Source: Sophora flavescens (lineage: Eukaryota > Streptophyta > Magnoliopsida > Fabales > Fabaceae). Taken from it: a stretch of DNA of 64,000 nt. Shown one piece after another: positions 36,778-49,915 of the stretch. Below the pieces are notes generated by a model, which saw nothing but the letters and a program-made list of their open reading frames with translations, made no database searches and was not told the DNA's origin. Every line of letters begins with the position of its first letter. Within the stretch, counting starts at the first letter, position 1. The translations under genes were made by a program, and so were the position numbers. The stretch is from NCBI GenBank assembly GCA_030762895.1, contig CM061069.1, positions 25,105,404-25,169,403 of the forward strand. The letters are read 5' to 3'.

Positions 36778-37908
36778 ATGGAGAATGACATGAAGAACCT
36801 TTCTCTCCCCAAGGAATTGATACTGGAAATCATGATGAGATTACCAATCAAATCTCTTATTCGATTCAGGTGTGTCTCTAAGTCTTGGCCTTCGCTTATT
36901 AACGATCCCCAATTTGCAAAATTGCCTTTTAAAAAAGTTATCGTACCCACTGATAGACTCATCCTCCTAACCGAAGAATGGCCTATGAAAGCTCAATCCA
37001 TAGATTTAGAGGCATCCCTTAATGATGATTCTACTACTATAAAGCTTAATCCTCAACTTCCAGCACCAAATTTTGGTTTCACCATTATGGGTTCTTGCAG
37101 AGGGTTCATTATTTTACACTATTATTCAGAATATTTCATTATATGGAATCCATCAACCAATGTCCACAAAATAATATCAAAATCTTCTATTGCGAGGAAT
37201 ATACAAAGGAATATGTGTGGATCCTTATACAAGTTTGTACTTGCACATGGTTTTGGGTATGACGTGACGATCGATGACTATTTGGTTGTTATAGTATCAA
37301 TGGACATAGCAGGCAAGGTAACTCACTTCGAGTTATTCTCTACGAGATCCAATTCATGGAAAGAAATCAAGGGTATTCATTTTTCATATGTGAGTTATAT
37401 GGATAAAAATGGGTTGTTCTTCAATGAGGTTATTCAATGGATAAGTTGTGCACCAATTAGAGTAATTATTATGTTTGATTTGATACAAAGAAATTTTTCA
37501 AAGATACATTTGCCAAATGGTTTGACCAATTATGGCTCTCACCTGACGGTGCTGGGTGGATGTCTCGGTTTATTTTCTTTGAGCTTGGAGGAGAAAACTG
37601 AGATATGGGTGATGAAATAATATAAAGTGGAGTCATCTAGGACTAAGGTCTTTGTTGTACCTATTCATGAGGCTCTTTCTATACATTTCTCCCCATTATG
37701 CTTCACCAAATATGGTGAGGTTGTTGGATTATTTGGAGTTAAAAAAGTAGCAAAACTTAATGACAAAGCATAGCTGCTACAAGATCGCACATATTTTGAT
37801 AGTCATAGCACACTCAATGTGGCTATGTATACAAAGAGTCTATTGTCACTCCCTAGTGATTGTGGGGAAGCATATGAAGAAGACAAAAGAGTAACAAACA
37901 AAGCATAG
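36778..37908 (+). pseudogene. F-box protein (FBA/kelch-associated type), two nonsense codons
   Basis: The open frame from ATG 36778 reads an N-terminal F-box (LSLPKELILEIMMRLPIKSLIRF, then RCVSKSW) in the first 45 residues. F-box-associated features follow: GSCRGFIIL, IWNPST near residue 125, and HGFGYDVTIDDYLVV. TAA at 37618-37620 stops it after 280 codons, but the same frame continues to a TAG at 37771 and on to 37906-37908. Read through, it gives about 376 codons, the usual length of plant SCF substrate-recognition F-box proteins. The first 280 codons have no frameshift, so the loss is recent or the truncated protein is still made. F-box proteins bind SKP1 in SCF ubiquitin ligases; no target can be told. 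The CACTA D terminus lies 155 bp upstream, where its promoter should be. Confidence 0.85.
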
Positions 37909-38664
37909 AGGTATATAATATTATTTGATCCTTTTGACCATTTTATTATTATTCTCCTGCTATTATGAAAATACAAGGAAATAATAGGTTTAGTAGTGGA
38001 TAAAACTTACCGATGCTTAGGGAAAATAAGCAATGCATTGGTTCCTCATGATAGTCAAAATTTTCAGGGACTTTGAGTAGTCAAATATATAAGAAAAATG
38101 AGTAGCATTTGAACTACAAATAGTTGGGTTTTGCATTAACATTTTAGAATATTATAGCTCTTTAATAAAATTATTTTAGAATGTCTACTGTGATTATAAT
38201 AAGCTCATATTTCCTGCAGGTCTGAAAGAATGCCCATGCTATTCTGAATAGTGACCATGAAGTCCAAGCTTTTCTTGGAGTGATTATAGTTACCTTGAAA
38301 TACAATCTCAAATGATGTGATGTTAGTGTAAAACTAGTTCCTGCTTTGGCTGTAATTTCAGCAGGGTTGGAGTGGATACTTTAGAACTTATGTTTCTAAG
38401 TACAAGTTCACTAATGCTAGTTTGAATTTGTACATGCTTTTTAGCATCTTTACCTTATTTAATCATAATGTTTATTGAAATTTTTTTTCTTACCTTGATT
38501 TTTTAGATGCTTTTCATTTTATCACCTAGTTATTTTACTGTATTTTAGATGCCTTTTTCATGAAATTAATTCTTTACATTTTATACTTCAATGTATCACC
38601 TGTCATGTTTACTTGAACCCTTGGAGATACTATTTCTGTTAATGATCTAGGAGATGACAAGGGA
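37909..38664. other. No gene recognised (downstream of F-box)
   Basis: AT-rich sequence, probably 3' flank of the F-box gene. A CTGCAGG intron-acceptor-like site lies near 38215, but nothing codes convincingly. Confidence 0.5.
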
Positions 38665-39283
38665 TAAGGGGATGGCAAGGGAATGGTCTGGGTAGGGTAC
38701 TATAGTACCTGGCCCTATACCCGTATTTGAAAAAATTATCCGGACCCGGGTCTGTACCCTCGTGGGTAGCAACTTTAGTACCCTTACCCTATGGGTACCT
38801 AAGTACTCATACCCATATCCGTTATCCGCACTTTAACAGTGAAAAAAACAATAAATAACAAAAGAAAGTTAAAACAATTAAAAAACGATTCAAAGGTCTT
38901 TTAAATCTTCTAATAAATATTACAAATCAAAATATTTAAATAAATAAAAACATCCAAAAAGGAATTATAGATGCAACTAGGTTTAGAAAGTTAAGAATCT
39001 TTAAATTAATTTTGGTTTTAAAATTTGTATTATAGTTAAAATTATATATATTAGTAATATAAATAAATAAATAAATAATTATATATACATATACATATGT
39101 GCGGGTATGGGGAGGGGTAGGTACCATAGTACCCATACCCATACCCGCACCAGTACCCATTCAAATTTGTGGGTAATTAATTACCCGTACTCGGACCCTT
39201 ACCCATTGTACGGGTAATTACCCTAACCATTGTGGGTAATTTTTGCAGGTACCCAATGGGTAAGGTACAAATTGTCATCCCTA
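38665..39283. mobile_element. hAT-like MITE, 619 bp
   Basis: Starts TAAGGGGATGGCAA and ends TTGTCATCCCTA, imperfect inverted termini. Flanked by ACAAGGGA (38657-38664) and ATAAGGGA (39284-39291), an 8-bp duplication with one mismatch, as expected for hAT. It is filled with GGGTA(C/T)CC and TACCCATA words in both orientations, and has no coding capacity. Confidence 0.75.
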
Positions 39284-39291
39284 ATAAGGGA

Positions 39292-39679
39292 CAGAGTAAA
39301 ATGGTTTAAATTATTTATGTTGTTATATGATAAGATTTTTTATTGGGTTTATAACATTCTTGGCAAGCTATAAAGTGAAAATGAAAATTAGGACAATTAG
39401 TTGACACTAATATGTTATATGAACTGAATGTTATGTTGGAATTTATTTGATAATTTTGGCTTAGTGAACCTTTGTTTTTTTAGGCTTAGTGAACCATTTA
39501 CTCCTTGCAAATAGTGGAGTCATTTAGTTTTGTTCCCTTACTTTGTTGGGATTTTGTGGGCGCAAGTTTCAAAATTTTAGAAAATGTTCCTACCAATATA
39601 ATGAGTCTATTAAGAGCTGACATGACAAACTAAGTGTCACACTTGTAACACCTTATTTTGTCACATTACATATAATAAT
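39292..39679. other. No gene recognised
   Basis: AT-rich. A TTGTAACACC string near 39650 resembles a gypsy LTR edge, but I cannot join it to one. Confidence 0.4.
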
Positions 39680-39859
39680 TGAGACGTCCCCTTGCCTTAT
39701 TAAAGAACCTAATTAACTAATCTTGATTACGTTATTAAACGTTAGCGTGCATAATAAAATACACAAGAAATAAAACCAACAAACACATATATACATATAT
39801 GTAACCAGTATGGATAAACACACTAATAGATACATAGAGCATATGAGTGTAAGTGACTC

Positions 39860-40056
39860 TATTGGAGGGCATTTAATTAGTTAGCCAACTAATCTATAGT
39901 TAAGTTAGTTAGTGACGGTTATTCTGTTAGATAGCAGTTAGCATAGTTAGTTAATAGCTTGTGCAGCAAGTAATGTATGAACTCTTGTATATAAGCTGAA
40001 ATCTCAGCATTTGTTCAATGAAAAAATTCATTCAACATAATTACACAATCGTTTTA
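39860..40056 (+). repeat. Short copia 5' LTR
   Basis: 197-bp LTR with a TATATAAG box at 39988-39995. It shares the GTTAGTTAGTGACGGTTATT block with the 3' copy. Confidence 0.85.
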
Positions 40057-40064
40057 TGGTATCA
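40057..40064 (+). promoter_or_regulatory. Copia primer binding site
   Basis: TGGTATCA directly after the 5' LTR, matching initiator Met tRNA over 8 bases; the next bases (TAAC) depart from the usual GAGC. Confidence 0.7.
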
Positions 40065-40128
40065 TAACTCTCATCTAGAGAGATCTGTTGTGAAACCCTA
40101 TCTTCTTCTTCTTCCTCAAGTCCCTGCA

Positions 40129-42590
40129 ATGGCAGCAATACCCGAGAATGATGAAGTGGTTCAACCAGAACCACCTCCACATGTTGATCCAATTCGTAAC
40201 CCCTATTACTTGCATCCTGGAGAAAATCCAAGGATGATTCTCGTGTCACCTCCTCTTGATGGCACCAACTACAATTCTTGGAGCAAAGCAGCAAGAAGAG
40301 CTTTGGTATCCAAGAACAAATTCAAGTTTGTTAATGGAGTGATTCCCATTCCTGATGTTGATGATCCAACCTATGAAGCTTGGGAAATGTGTAATACGAT
40401 GGTGATTTCTTGGATCACAAAATCTTTGTGCCAAGAAATTGCCCAAAGTGGTGTTGAATTCGAAAATGCCCAAGAAATTTGGGATGATTTGAGAAACAGG
40501 TTCTCCAAAGGAGACTACTTTCATACTTCTGATTTGATGCAACTTGTTCATTCAATGAAACAAGGAGAAAGAACCATTTCTGGTTGCTACACAGATTTCA
40601 AGACAATTTGAGATGAGCTAGAATCAACGAGGGTGATCCCATCTTGCATAGGTATTGTTGCCAAGTGTAACTACAACAGTGAATTGATTAAAGGTATCAA
40701 GAGACAGAGAAATTGAGTATGTGATTTGTTTCTTAAAAGGACTCAATGATCAGTATTCTGTGATCAAAATCCAAATCCTTGCTATGGATCCACTACCACC
40801 AATGACTAAAGCCTTCTCAATGGTGAAGCAACAAGAAGGTCAAATTCTATCAGATTCCAAGATTCTGTTCAATAGTGCAGAATCCAACCAAAACTGGAGA
40901 GGACAAGGAAGAGTAAATGTATTTTCTAGGAGAGTAAGAGGAAGATCGAATGGCAGAGGTTCTAATGGCAACTCCAACAAGGTGTGCACCTTTTGTGGCA
41001 AGAATGGCCACACGGTTGACACTTGCTACTATAAGCATGGCTTCCCTCCAAACTTCAAGATCAAGTTCAAGAACACTGCACTGCCAATGTGAACAAAGTT
41101 GCCTCAGATGAACCAGAAGCTTTGGATGAACAATTGGAATCTTTTCCTGATGATAGTCACAAGGAACTAAGCATTAGTATCAGTCCAGAACAATATGCTC
41201 AGCTTGCAGCCTTATTCCATAAAATACCTCAACCATATAGCATTAATCAAGTAAGCCATGCCAATATTGGTGAGTCCTCCACTCATCAGTCACAACAAAC
41301 TTCAGGTAATGCACCATGGATCTTAGATACAGGTGCTACAGACCATGTGACCTTTTCCCTTTTAAATTTCACTTCTTACAAATACATTAGACCTATTATT
41401 GTTAAACTACCAAATGGTGCAAATACTGTTGCACAACATTCAGGAACCATCATTTTTTCTGATACATTTCACCTACATGATGTCTTATACATACTAGAAT
41501 TTAAGCACAATCTAGTTTCCATTCATAAACTCACTTTATTCCTTATCATGCAAACTGACTTTTGACCAATCTTGTTGCAAATTTCAGGATATGAATACTT
41601 GAAGATGATTGGGCGTGCTGAGATTCAGAACAACCTGTACATTCTTGCTCAACCAAACCAACCTATCAAGTTCCTTCCGTCAATTACTTCATATGCTTGT
41701 GCAAACTTTACAAAGACTATAAATTTCTTTGATCTTTGGCACTTTAGGTTAGGCCACCCTTCCCATACTACTTTACCCAACGTATCCAAATATTTTCCAT
41801 ATGTACAATTCAATTCAAATAAAATTTGTGACTTCTGTCACTTAGCAAACTAAGTTAAGCTTCTCTTTCCTGTTAGCACTAGCTAATCTATTGCAGCTTT
41901 TGATCTTGTACACATGGATATTTGGGGGCCACTTGGAATTCCATCTATTCATGGCAAAAATACTTTCTCACAATAGTAGATGACCATACAAGGCACACTT
42001 GGATCTACTTAATGAAACTGAAATCAGAAGCAAGAAACCTTATTCAAAATTTTGTCTCATTAGTGTCAACACAGTTCAACAAGAAAATAAAAGTGATTTG
42101 AAGTGATAATGGACAAGAGTTTATGCTAACTCCGTTTTATGCCAACAATGGCATCATTCACCAAACTTCCTGTGTGGAACCCCCACAAAAGTATTCCATT
42201 GTAGAAAGAAAGCATAGACATCTTCTCAATGTTGCAAGATCACTTTTATTTCATTCAAACCTGCCCAAATCCTTTTGGAGCAATGCAGTAAGTCATGCGA
42301 CTTTTCTGATAAACAGACTCCCAACACCTGTCTTGCAAAACAAGTCACCATTTGAAATGTTGCATCATAAACCCCCAAACTCTATTAGAGCTAAAAGTCT
42401 TTGGAAGTCTGTGTATTGCTTCCACACTCACTCAAATCGCACAAAACTAGATCCAACAGCTAGAAAATGTGCATTTTTAGGTTTCAAACCAGGCACCAAA
42501 GGTTACATCATGCTTGATCTGAACACAAGAGAAGTTTTCATCTCTAGACATGTCATTTTTCATGAACATGTATTCCCATATTCCGCATAA
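40129..42590 (+). pseudogene. Copia gag-protease-integrase, no RT
   Basis: ATG 40129 opens gag with an N-terminal Retrotran_gag_3 region (HPGENPRMILVSPPLDGTNY, then NSWSKAARRAL) and UBN2-type sequence (WDDLRNRFSKGD). The zinc knuckle CTFCGKNGHTVDTCYYKHG is near 40981. Protease WILDTGATDHV is near 41320. Pre-integrase LWHFRLGHPSHTTL is near 41735. Integrase at 41890-42430 shows HMDIWGP, SDNGQEF and the Glu in YSIVERKHRH, so the three acidic residues are visible. Stops (TGA 40609, TGA 41563 and others) and frameshifts interrupt it. The coding region ends at 42590 in the conserved FLGFKPGTKGY block. RT and RNase H have been deleted, so this copy could not replicate on its own. Confidence 0.85.
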
Positions 42591-42673
42591 CAATCAGAAC
42601 AACACCATACACCAGAAATTTCTAATCGAAACACATTTGACTTCTTGGTATTTGAAAATATGAACTCTCATAC

Positions 42674-42830
42674 TTAAGTTAGTTAGTGACGGTTATTCAG
42701 TTAGATAGCATTTAGCATAGTTTGTTAATTGCTTGTGCAACAAGTAATGTATGAACTCTTGTATATAAGCTGAAATCTCAGCATTTGTTCAATGAGAATA
42801 TTCATTCAACACAATTACACAATCGTTTTA
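42674..42830 (+). repeat. Short copia 3' LTR, start missing
   Basis: 157 bp matching the 5' LTR from its TTAAGTTAGTTAGTGACGG onward; the first 43 bp or so are absent. Confidence 0.85.
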
Positions 42831-43375
42831 GACTCTCTCGGTAGAGCCTACATTTAACACCTACTAACATCAGAGTACGACACACATAACAGAAACATAG
42901 TAAAACAAAAGATACATCAGACTTGCTCTCCTTGTCCAAAATACATCATCTCTCAAAAAGGCTCACTGGCCATAGACACTAAATCCCAACACAGGCAGCT
43001 CGCCCGCCAACATCTGGTTCATAAGGAGTTACATCGATCTCTTCAGTAGTTGGCTCCTCCTCAGGGTCTTCTCATGAATTAACATAAACATATACAATAT
43101 AGAGAAGTAGGCGATAAGAATCTAAACTACCATCACACAATGGAAAGGAATCATAGCATAAAATTACAATAATAGCACATAGACATGCATCACGTAAACA
43201 TAGCAATCATCCACAAAGTCCTTGTATCAACCTCTTCCCTTGTCACTCATGCAGCTATGCCTGTATGCTGGCATGGCCACCTACAGTCATGTCACACATC
43301 CCCTATTCATGTTAGGGATATTAGTCAGTCGTCCAAGTGAGAGCACTCCCCATAGTATACATACATACATTTATG

Positions 43376-43556
<181 letters not shown>

Positions 43557-44366
43557 ACCCACCCATAAGCTGCCTCAACGCAGTCACGGCCTATGGTGCA
43601 TAAGTAGCCCAAAGCTACACATAAATAGGAGCAGGTCGTCAAGGACGACGAGAGTATCACCGTAGCGTCATTAACCAGTTATGAACAACGCCATGCATAC
43701 TAATATGAGTCTCACCGACTCTTACCGGGTCATAACCTAGTGCCTCAACCTTTCACCACCATCTCATATAGAACCTCATAATTTACCATATTGGCCAAAC
43801 ATATATAAAATCACATTTTATTAGGCTAGGCACATCAACATGTCATATTATACTCTTCCCAACAAGCTTATCTCTAAAATATCACATATCGTCCCTAAAC
43901 GTCACTAAGCATAAAATCACAGATATAGCATGTTAATCATTCGAGCATATTAGACATATTAAAATAATAATAAATAATCATATAACCACCGAACATAAAA
44001 TAAAGCATATCAAGCACGACAAGTCAACTAGCACATAGCAAGTAGTACAAGACTAATTAGCATACATCCTTGATTTACGTAAAAGCAACTTAACAGCTAC
44101 AAACCTACAATCGTCAAATCATCATTGGTACTACAAGGCAATTGCCAACATGATTTTGGCATTGTCAATTACTCGGTCACTAGTAGGGTTTAGGTTCTGA
44201 TACACCTATCATTGCATTTTATACTACTCTTGCCTCACCGACAATAGTAAGGTTCTTTCTCCCACCTTACTGACGTGCATGTTTTCCTATAAAAGCTCTA
44301 AATGCATCCACACTACCGACATGAATTGACACATTCCCCAACAACACCAAATCTTCCATCAATACC

Positions 44367-45767
44367 TAGGGGTGGGAATAGGTCAGGCCGCTCGTCAGGG
44401 ACCTATGGCCTGACCTATTTAAGGCCTGACCTGGCTCGTTTAATAAAAAGGCTAGACTTGAGCTTTTCAAAAAGCCTTTTTAGTTAAACAGGCTAAGCTT
44501 AGGCTTATAAAAAAGCCTTTTAGGCCTAATAGGCCGGCCTGCTTAGCTAATATAATATAATAATATAATAAATAATAAATAATAAATAATAAATATAAAT
44601 ATAAATTATAAATATTTTAAAGTATATTATTATTATTATTGTTATTATTATTATTATTTAACAAATTATTTAAAAAATTATTTAACAAAATAATATGCAT
44701 TTTAACCAAACTGAGACTATTTTTATTAATGATGCAATTTGCTTTATATTTATAAAATGTTGACTTGCTTCAGATGTATACTTTGAGAGACGTGAGACTA
44801 TCTCCCAATGAACTACTGTTGTATATGAACCTTACGTTGCTGTTCGTATGAATCCATTATATCCATTATAATGGAATTACCATACTGTTTTCTAGGTTGT
44901 GTCTGGTAGACTTCATCTCTGAAACCAAATTCCCCATCCTTCTCTTCTTTGTTAATGTCAATATGGTTTGAGCGATGTGGGACTATCTCCCAATGAATTA
45001 CTGTTGTATATGAACCTTATGTTGTTGTTCGTATGAATCCATTATATCCATTATAATGGAATTACCATACTGTTTTCTAGGTTGTGTCTGGTAGACTTCA
45101 TCTTTGAAACCAAATTCTCGATCCTTCTCTTCTTTCTTAATGTCAATATGGTTATTAATGCATCGTCCAAATAGTCTTCTTAGACTTCTTTTGCTACTAT
45201 TCCCTGCCAGAAGTCATGTCAATGAGAAAAGTAAAATTATCAAAGGTAAAATTATCAAGGCATGTGCTACCCTCCCTTCACGTGAACAATAAGGTTATTG
45301 TATGATTATAGGGTAATATAATTTAGTTTTGGATGTCTTAATCATAATAATGATAATGATAATAATGATATAAAACATTCTATTGCACATTTTATATAAA
45401 AAAGGTCGTGGAGGAGAGCTTAACAGGTTGCAATATAGAAAAGTTAGTCCTACATCAATGAAAGTATACATATAATGTAGCCCATCATTCTATAAATAGA
45501 GAGCAAATAGGTGATTTAAACCTGGATGAGGTTTATTGGTTTATTTAATTTAATTAATAATTTAATTTAATTTAATTATTTAAAGACCTTAATATCAAGT
45601 AGGCTTTTAAATAGGCTTTCAGGTCATAGCAGGCTTTTAAGAAGGCCAGACTAGGCCTTAAATATAGCCTATATCAAGTAACAGGCCAGGCTCAGGCCAT
45701 ATATTTATCATGTAGGCCAGGCCTATTTAATCAAAGCCAGGCCTGACCTGACCTATTCCCACCCCTA
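44367..45767. mobile_element. hAT-like non-autonomous element, 1401 bp
   Basis: Starts TAGGGGTGGGAATAGGTCAG and ends with the inverse, CTGACCTATTCCCACCCCTA apart from small changes. Exact 8-bp duplication TCAATACC at 44359-44366 and 45768-45775. Eight bases and a TAGGGGTG terminus fit hAT. Subterminal GGCCTGACC/AGGCTTTTTA words occur in both orientations. No transposase is seen. Confidence 0.9.
44785..45152. repeat. Tandem duplication of about 184 bp in the hAT-like element
   Basis: 44785-44968 and 44969-45152 are close copies sharing CTATCTCCCAATGAA, ATTATATCCATTATAATGGA and GTGTCTGGTAGACTTCATCT. Confidence 0.85.
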
Positions 45768-46659
45768 TCAATACCCCTGACATGTGCATCGGACAAAAAT
45801 TGTCTCGAGCACACGCACAAGTTCAAAAAACAGATAGAAACACAAAAACAATTGGAGAATCAACAATAAACCAACACATGATTCGAAACGATGACCCGAA
45901 ACTAATAAACACAAAAAAATCAAAGCAGAACTCACCAACACAAACGCTTTCCTATGTCGACTCAGTTTCACCCCGGTCCTATGGTTGTTTTCCCAATTGA
46001 CTGATATGGTCTAAAAACTCGTAAAAGCCTAAAATGCACCGAAAACGATATCGAGACTAAGAATAGGAGTAGAATGAACTTGAATAGCTTAAAAATGATA
46101 AATGTCGACGATGTCGACACCGACTTACCTCGATGATATTCACAAGCAAGGGCATAACTACGAAGATGTCGAAGCCACAAACAAAAATACGCAATCAGTT
46201 TGATAATACGACAACCGAAATCACCTTAACCCAAACTTATAATCCACGAAAATGGCAAGGTTTTAGACATGGTTTCTCTCCATTTTTCTTCTCCAGTCGT
46301 GCAACAAATGGTTACATTTAGTAGATTAGGATTATTATATTATTATATGAAGTTAGTGGAAGTTTAGGTGTCCTTATTAGCTTAGGTTTCATTAGGATGT
46401 CCTTTTTAGGTGGGTTATTGGAATGTGAGGTGGCGTCATCATGGCTACCTTTCTCCTGGTCGCGACACATGTCACTGCGTGTTGCACCGTTGGCACAATA
46501 AGGTGTATTCTTCTGCATTTTTCCGTATAACCTACTACTGGGATATTTTTTTTGTATTATTTTAGACTACTCCTTTAAACCTATTTTACTCGAGTCTGAC
46601 CTAATTTTAATGTTCTATCTCTCAATTAATTATTTATTTGATTAATTAATCTCTTGATT

Positions 46660-47547
46660 TGTGTCACGTCCCAAAAATTATAGTAATTGAATACTGTAAT
46701 TAATCATATAATATAGAATTTAATTTTAAATACTAAGGACTTTATTATCCGAATAAAAATGTATAGACCCGGATAACAATATATATTATTCATTCGCCCG
46801 ATTTTATTGAAAGCCGATTAGTGTTCAATAAGACATGCCAAGCTATTAGAGATGAAATAAATTTAAGTGTTGGAAGGAAGTGCATGTGTAGCATTAGGAA
46901 TAAAAGGAAAAGACAAGAGGAAAAGTGAAAAGGATAAGAAAAGAAAGTGGTGAATGGGTAATTGTCATGTGGTAATAAGTGGTGGAGTGATGTGACATCT
47001 GTAAGTGTGTGCATCATAATAAGAGTGGGCTCAATTTATAATAAGGAAACGATCAAGGAGTAATCCGAAGAGGAGGAGGGTCTTAATTGCAAGACAAGCT
47101 AAAGTTCAAGGACTTGTTTACAAATAGCTCTCCATTATAAAAGCCAAAAAACAAGCTCACTCATTCATTTTTTCTCCCATTTTCTTCTCTCTTGGCCAAA
47201 CCTCTCTCTCCTCTCTCACTCTCTCATTTTCTCCCAAACACACTAACTTGCAAATCCTCTCATCCCTTCTCTTCTCTATTCGGCCACCGCCATAACAACC
47301 ATCAACCACCACTCAAACTCACACTTTTACAAATTCTCATGGCCATATACTCCATGTAACTTAATAGTCTCTTCAAAGTTTCATCAATAACAACATCTAG
47401 GTCCTTCAACCTCTCTTGGCCGAATCTACATCTAAGGGAGGACAACTTCATTTGGGTTATCCATTCTTTGAAAGCTCTAAAACTCATAAGAGGAAGGTAA
47501 GAACTCAACACACAAACCCTTATCCTTGTTGATCTCCTTCATGCATG
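46660..47547 (+). repeat. LTR-B, gypsy-like, 5' part
   Basis: Starts TGTGTCACGTCCC, a usual start of Tekay-type LTRs, and has TATAAAAG at 47136-47143 on the plus strand. It cuts off LTR-A copy 2. It is interrupted by CACTA B and continues at 54438. The 3' edge is not certain. Confidence 0.55.
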
Positions 47548-47940
47548 TTGCACTAGTGGAAATAATGTAATATACGTGAACGTTTTACGTCAGTTGACCA
47601 TATGTTTGACGTTAAAAATGAGGCGGTGGCAGTTTTGTAAATATCAGAGTTCATTAATTCAATTTTAACGTCAGTTGTTTTAAGGACTGACGTTAAAAGT
47701 GAGTCACTTGACTTTTAACTTCTGTTCTTTCATCAACAGACGTTAAAGGTTATTTTAATAATTTTTTTATCTAGTATACGTACCCTTCCGCATTGCCTTC
47801 CTCAAAGTTTCAGTTTCACAATTGCTTTGATGTTTTGTGTTTCTGTTTTGAAAACTAAAATATATGTGCGAAGTATAAGTTGAATCAATAACCCAAACCG
47901 GTTCTCATTCATGAAGTGTCATACAGACTGATACAGAAGA

Positions 47941-48026
47941 TTGAAAGGGTTTAAAATCCTATAAAAAGTTACATTGAAAGGGTTTAAAATCCTATAAAAA
48001 GTTACATTGAAAGGGTTTAAAATCCT
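47941..48026 (+). repeat. 33-bp tandem repeat, 2.6 copies (element B)
   Basis: Same unit and copy number as 251-336 in element A. Confidence 0.9.
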
Positions 48027-48465
48027 AAACATTTGTTGAGGCTTCGTTCCCTTCACGAGTGAGCAAGAGAGGAGAGTCGAGCGACTGAGTTTTCCAGAGC
48101 GGCTGATCAAGGGCGCACCCGATCTGTTTCAGCAATGGTCTTGGAACAGTCATTTGCTTCCAAAGCTGCCGATTCTCCGGAAAGATGATAAGGTGAGCAA
48201 CTCACGCTATGTGATTTACACAACCTTATCACCCATGTTATGTGATTTACACAACCTCAGAAGTTGTTTGACCATTAAGACAAAGACCTTTGAGTCTAGG
48301 AATAGGAAGAAAGAGTGATGAAGTTAATCTCCATGGCAGAGCCATATTGTGAAGCAGAAAATTAAAAGGATGGAAGGAAGCTATTTATAGGAGCAGGGGA
48401 TGAAGTTACTAAGCTATTCTGATTTTCTTGAAAACTTATCTATAAACTTAATGCTCATTAAGAGG

Positions 48466-48690
48466 ATTAAGTTACAAGGGTGCATGGGTAAGTAGCACAG
48501 TAGTCAAAGGAATGAATGTTGTTGCAGAAACTTATACACCTTTAACGTCAGTTGTTTAATACAACTGACGTTAAAAGTGGATTAAGTTACAAGGTGCATG
48601 GGTAAGTAGCACAGTAGTCAAAGGAATGAATGTTGTTGTAGAAACTTATACACCTTTAACGTCAGTTGTTTATTACAACTGACGTTAAAA
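48466..48690 (+). repeat. Tandem duplication carrying a terminal hairpin (B)
   Basis: A block of about 110 bp (GATTAAGTTACAAGG ... ACGTCAGTTGTTTA(A/T)TACAACTGACGTTAAAAGTG) is present twice in tandem; in A the block is single. Confidence 0.8.
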
Positions 48691-49915
48691 GTGTTTTTAA
48701 AATAAAAAATAAATATTTTTAACATCAGTTTTTTATACAACTGACGTTAAAAGTGTGATTTTTACTTCAGCATAATAAATAGCTGACGTAAATAATCCTA
48801 CATATTATAAACGTGCAGAATAAATACTGGAAATAATGTAATATACGGGAACTTGGCAGTCATAAACAAGTTGTGTAAAGAACTATATTTGCGTCAATTG
48901 TGCATGTAAAGAACTTGTGTAAATATTAAACAAGTTTATTTTTAATGAAGATTAAAAATAAACTTGTGTAAATAATAAACAAGTTTATTTTTAATCTTCA
49001 TTAATTAGCTTGAATTAGTAAACATATTCTTCTGAAAATTAAAATAAATAAACACTTAACATAAAAGTGTTATATGTATAATCAAATCGTATCTCATTGA
49101 AGCGATTCATAAGTTACAATTACATGATTAAAAGATAAAAAATTTCTGCAACATAGCACTAAAATATTAAAAAGTTTCTGCTTCAACATCAATTTCTTCT
49201 CAGTTCTGTCCTAAGAAACTCCATTAATGGATGCATCGATCCCCTCCCTCATTTGAAGTCCTTGATGCTCCATCTGTGCTTTATCCACAGTCGCTTGGGG
49301 AGGAGATGGAATAAAGTGAGGGAGTCATATTATGTGATTTACTCAACCTCAGAAGTTTTTTGACCATTAAGACAGATACCTTTAAGTCTAGGTATTGAAA
49401 GAAATAACAAAAGTCTCAAATGTGATAGAACCATATTGTGAAGGAATAGAAAACGCACGAAATATAGAGGAAAAGAAGAAGGTGTATTTACAGACTGATA
49501 CAGAAGAATGTCACTTTATATAGAGAATAGAGTCTCTCTGATTGTCTTGAAAACTAATATATAAACTTAATGCTCATTAAGAGGATTAAGTTACAAGGTG
49601 CATGGGTTAGCACAGTAGCCAAATTAAAGGAATGATTTTTTTTTCCGCATAAACTTATACCCTTTTAACGTCAGTTTTCTTCAACAACTGACGTTAAAAG
49701 TGCTTTTAAAATAAAAAATATTTATTTTTAACGTCGGTTGTTTAATACAACTGACGTTAAAAGTTTTATTTTTTACTTCAATTAAATAAATAGTCAAAGG
49801 AATTAATGTTTTTGGATAAACGTATACACTTTTAACGTCAGTTTCTTAAGACAACTGACGTTAAATATATGACCTTTAACGTCGGTTTTTACAAACAACT
49901 GACGTCAAATGTTGT
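48538..49915. repeat. Subterminal inverted-repeat cluster, left arm of B
   Basis: ACGTCAGTT/AACTGACGT pairs at about 48543, 48658, 48720, 49668, 49730, 49835 and 49877, each a potential hairpin with a 10-14 bp loop. More lie at 47590-47760. Confidence 0.85.

Larger units (their letters stand above)
39860..42830 (+). mobile_element. Ty1/copia element, internally deleted (GACTC duplication)
   Basis: 5' LTR 39860-40056 (197 bp) and 3' LTR 42674-42830. GACTC flanks at 39855-39859 and 42831-42835. The 3' LTR lacks its first 43 bp or so, and RT and RNase H are absent. One deletion therefore runs from just after integrase into the 3' LTR. LTR ends are TA...TA rather than TG...CA, probably by mutation or in both LTRs from the start. 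Confidence 0.85.
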
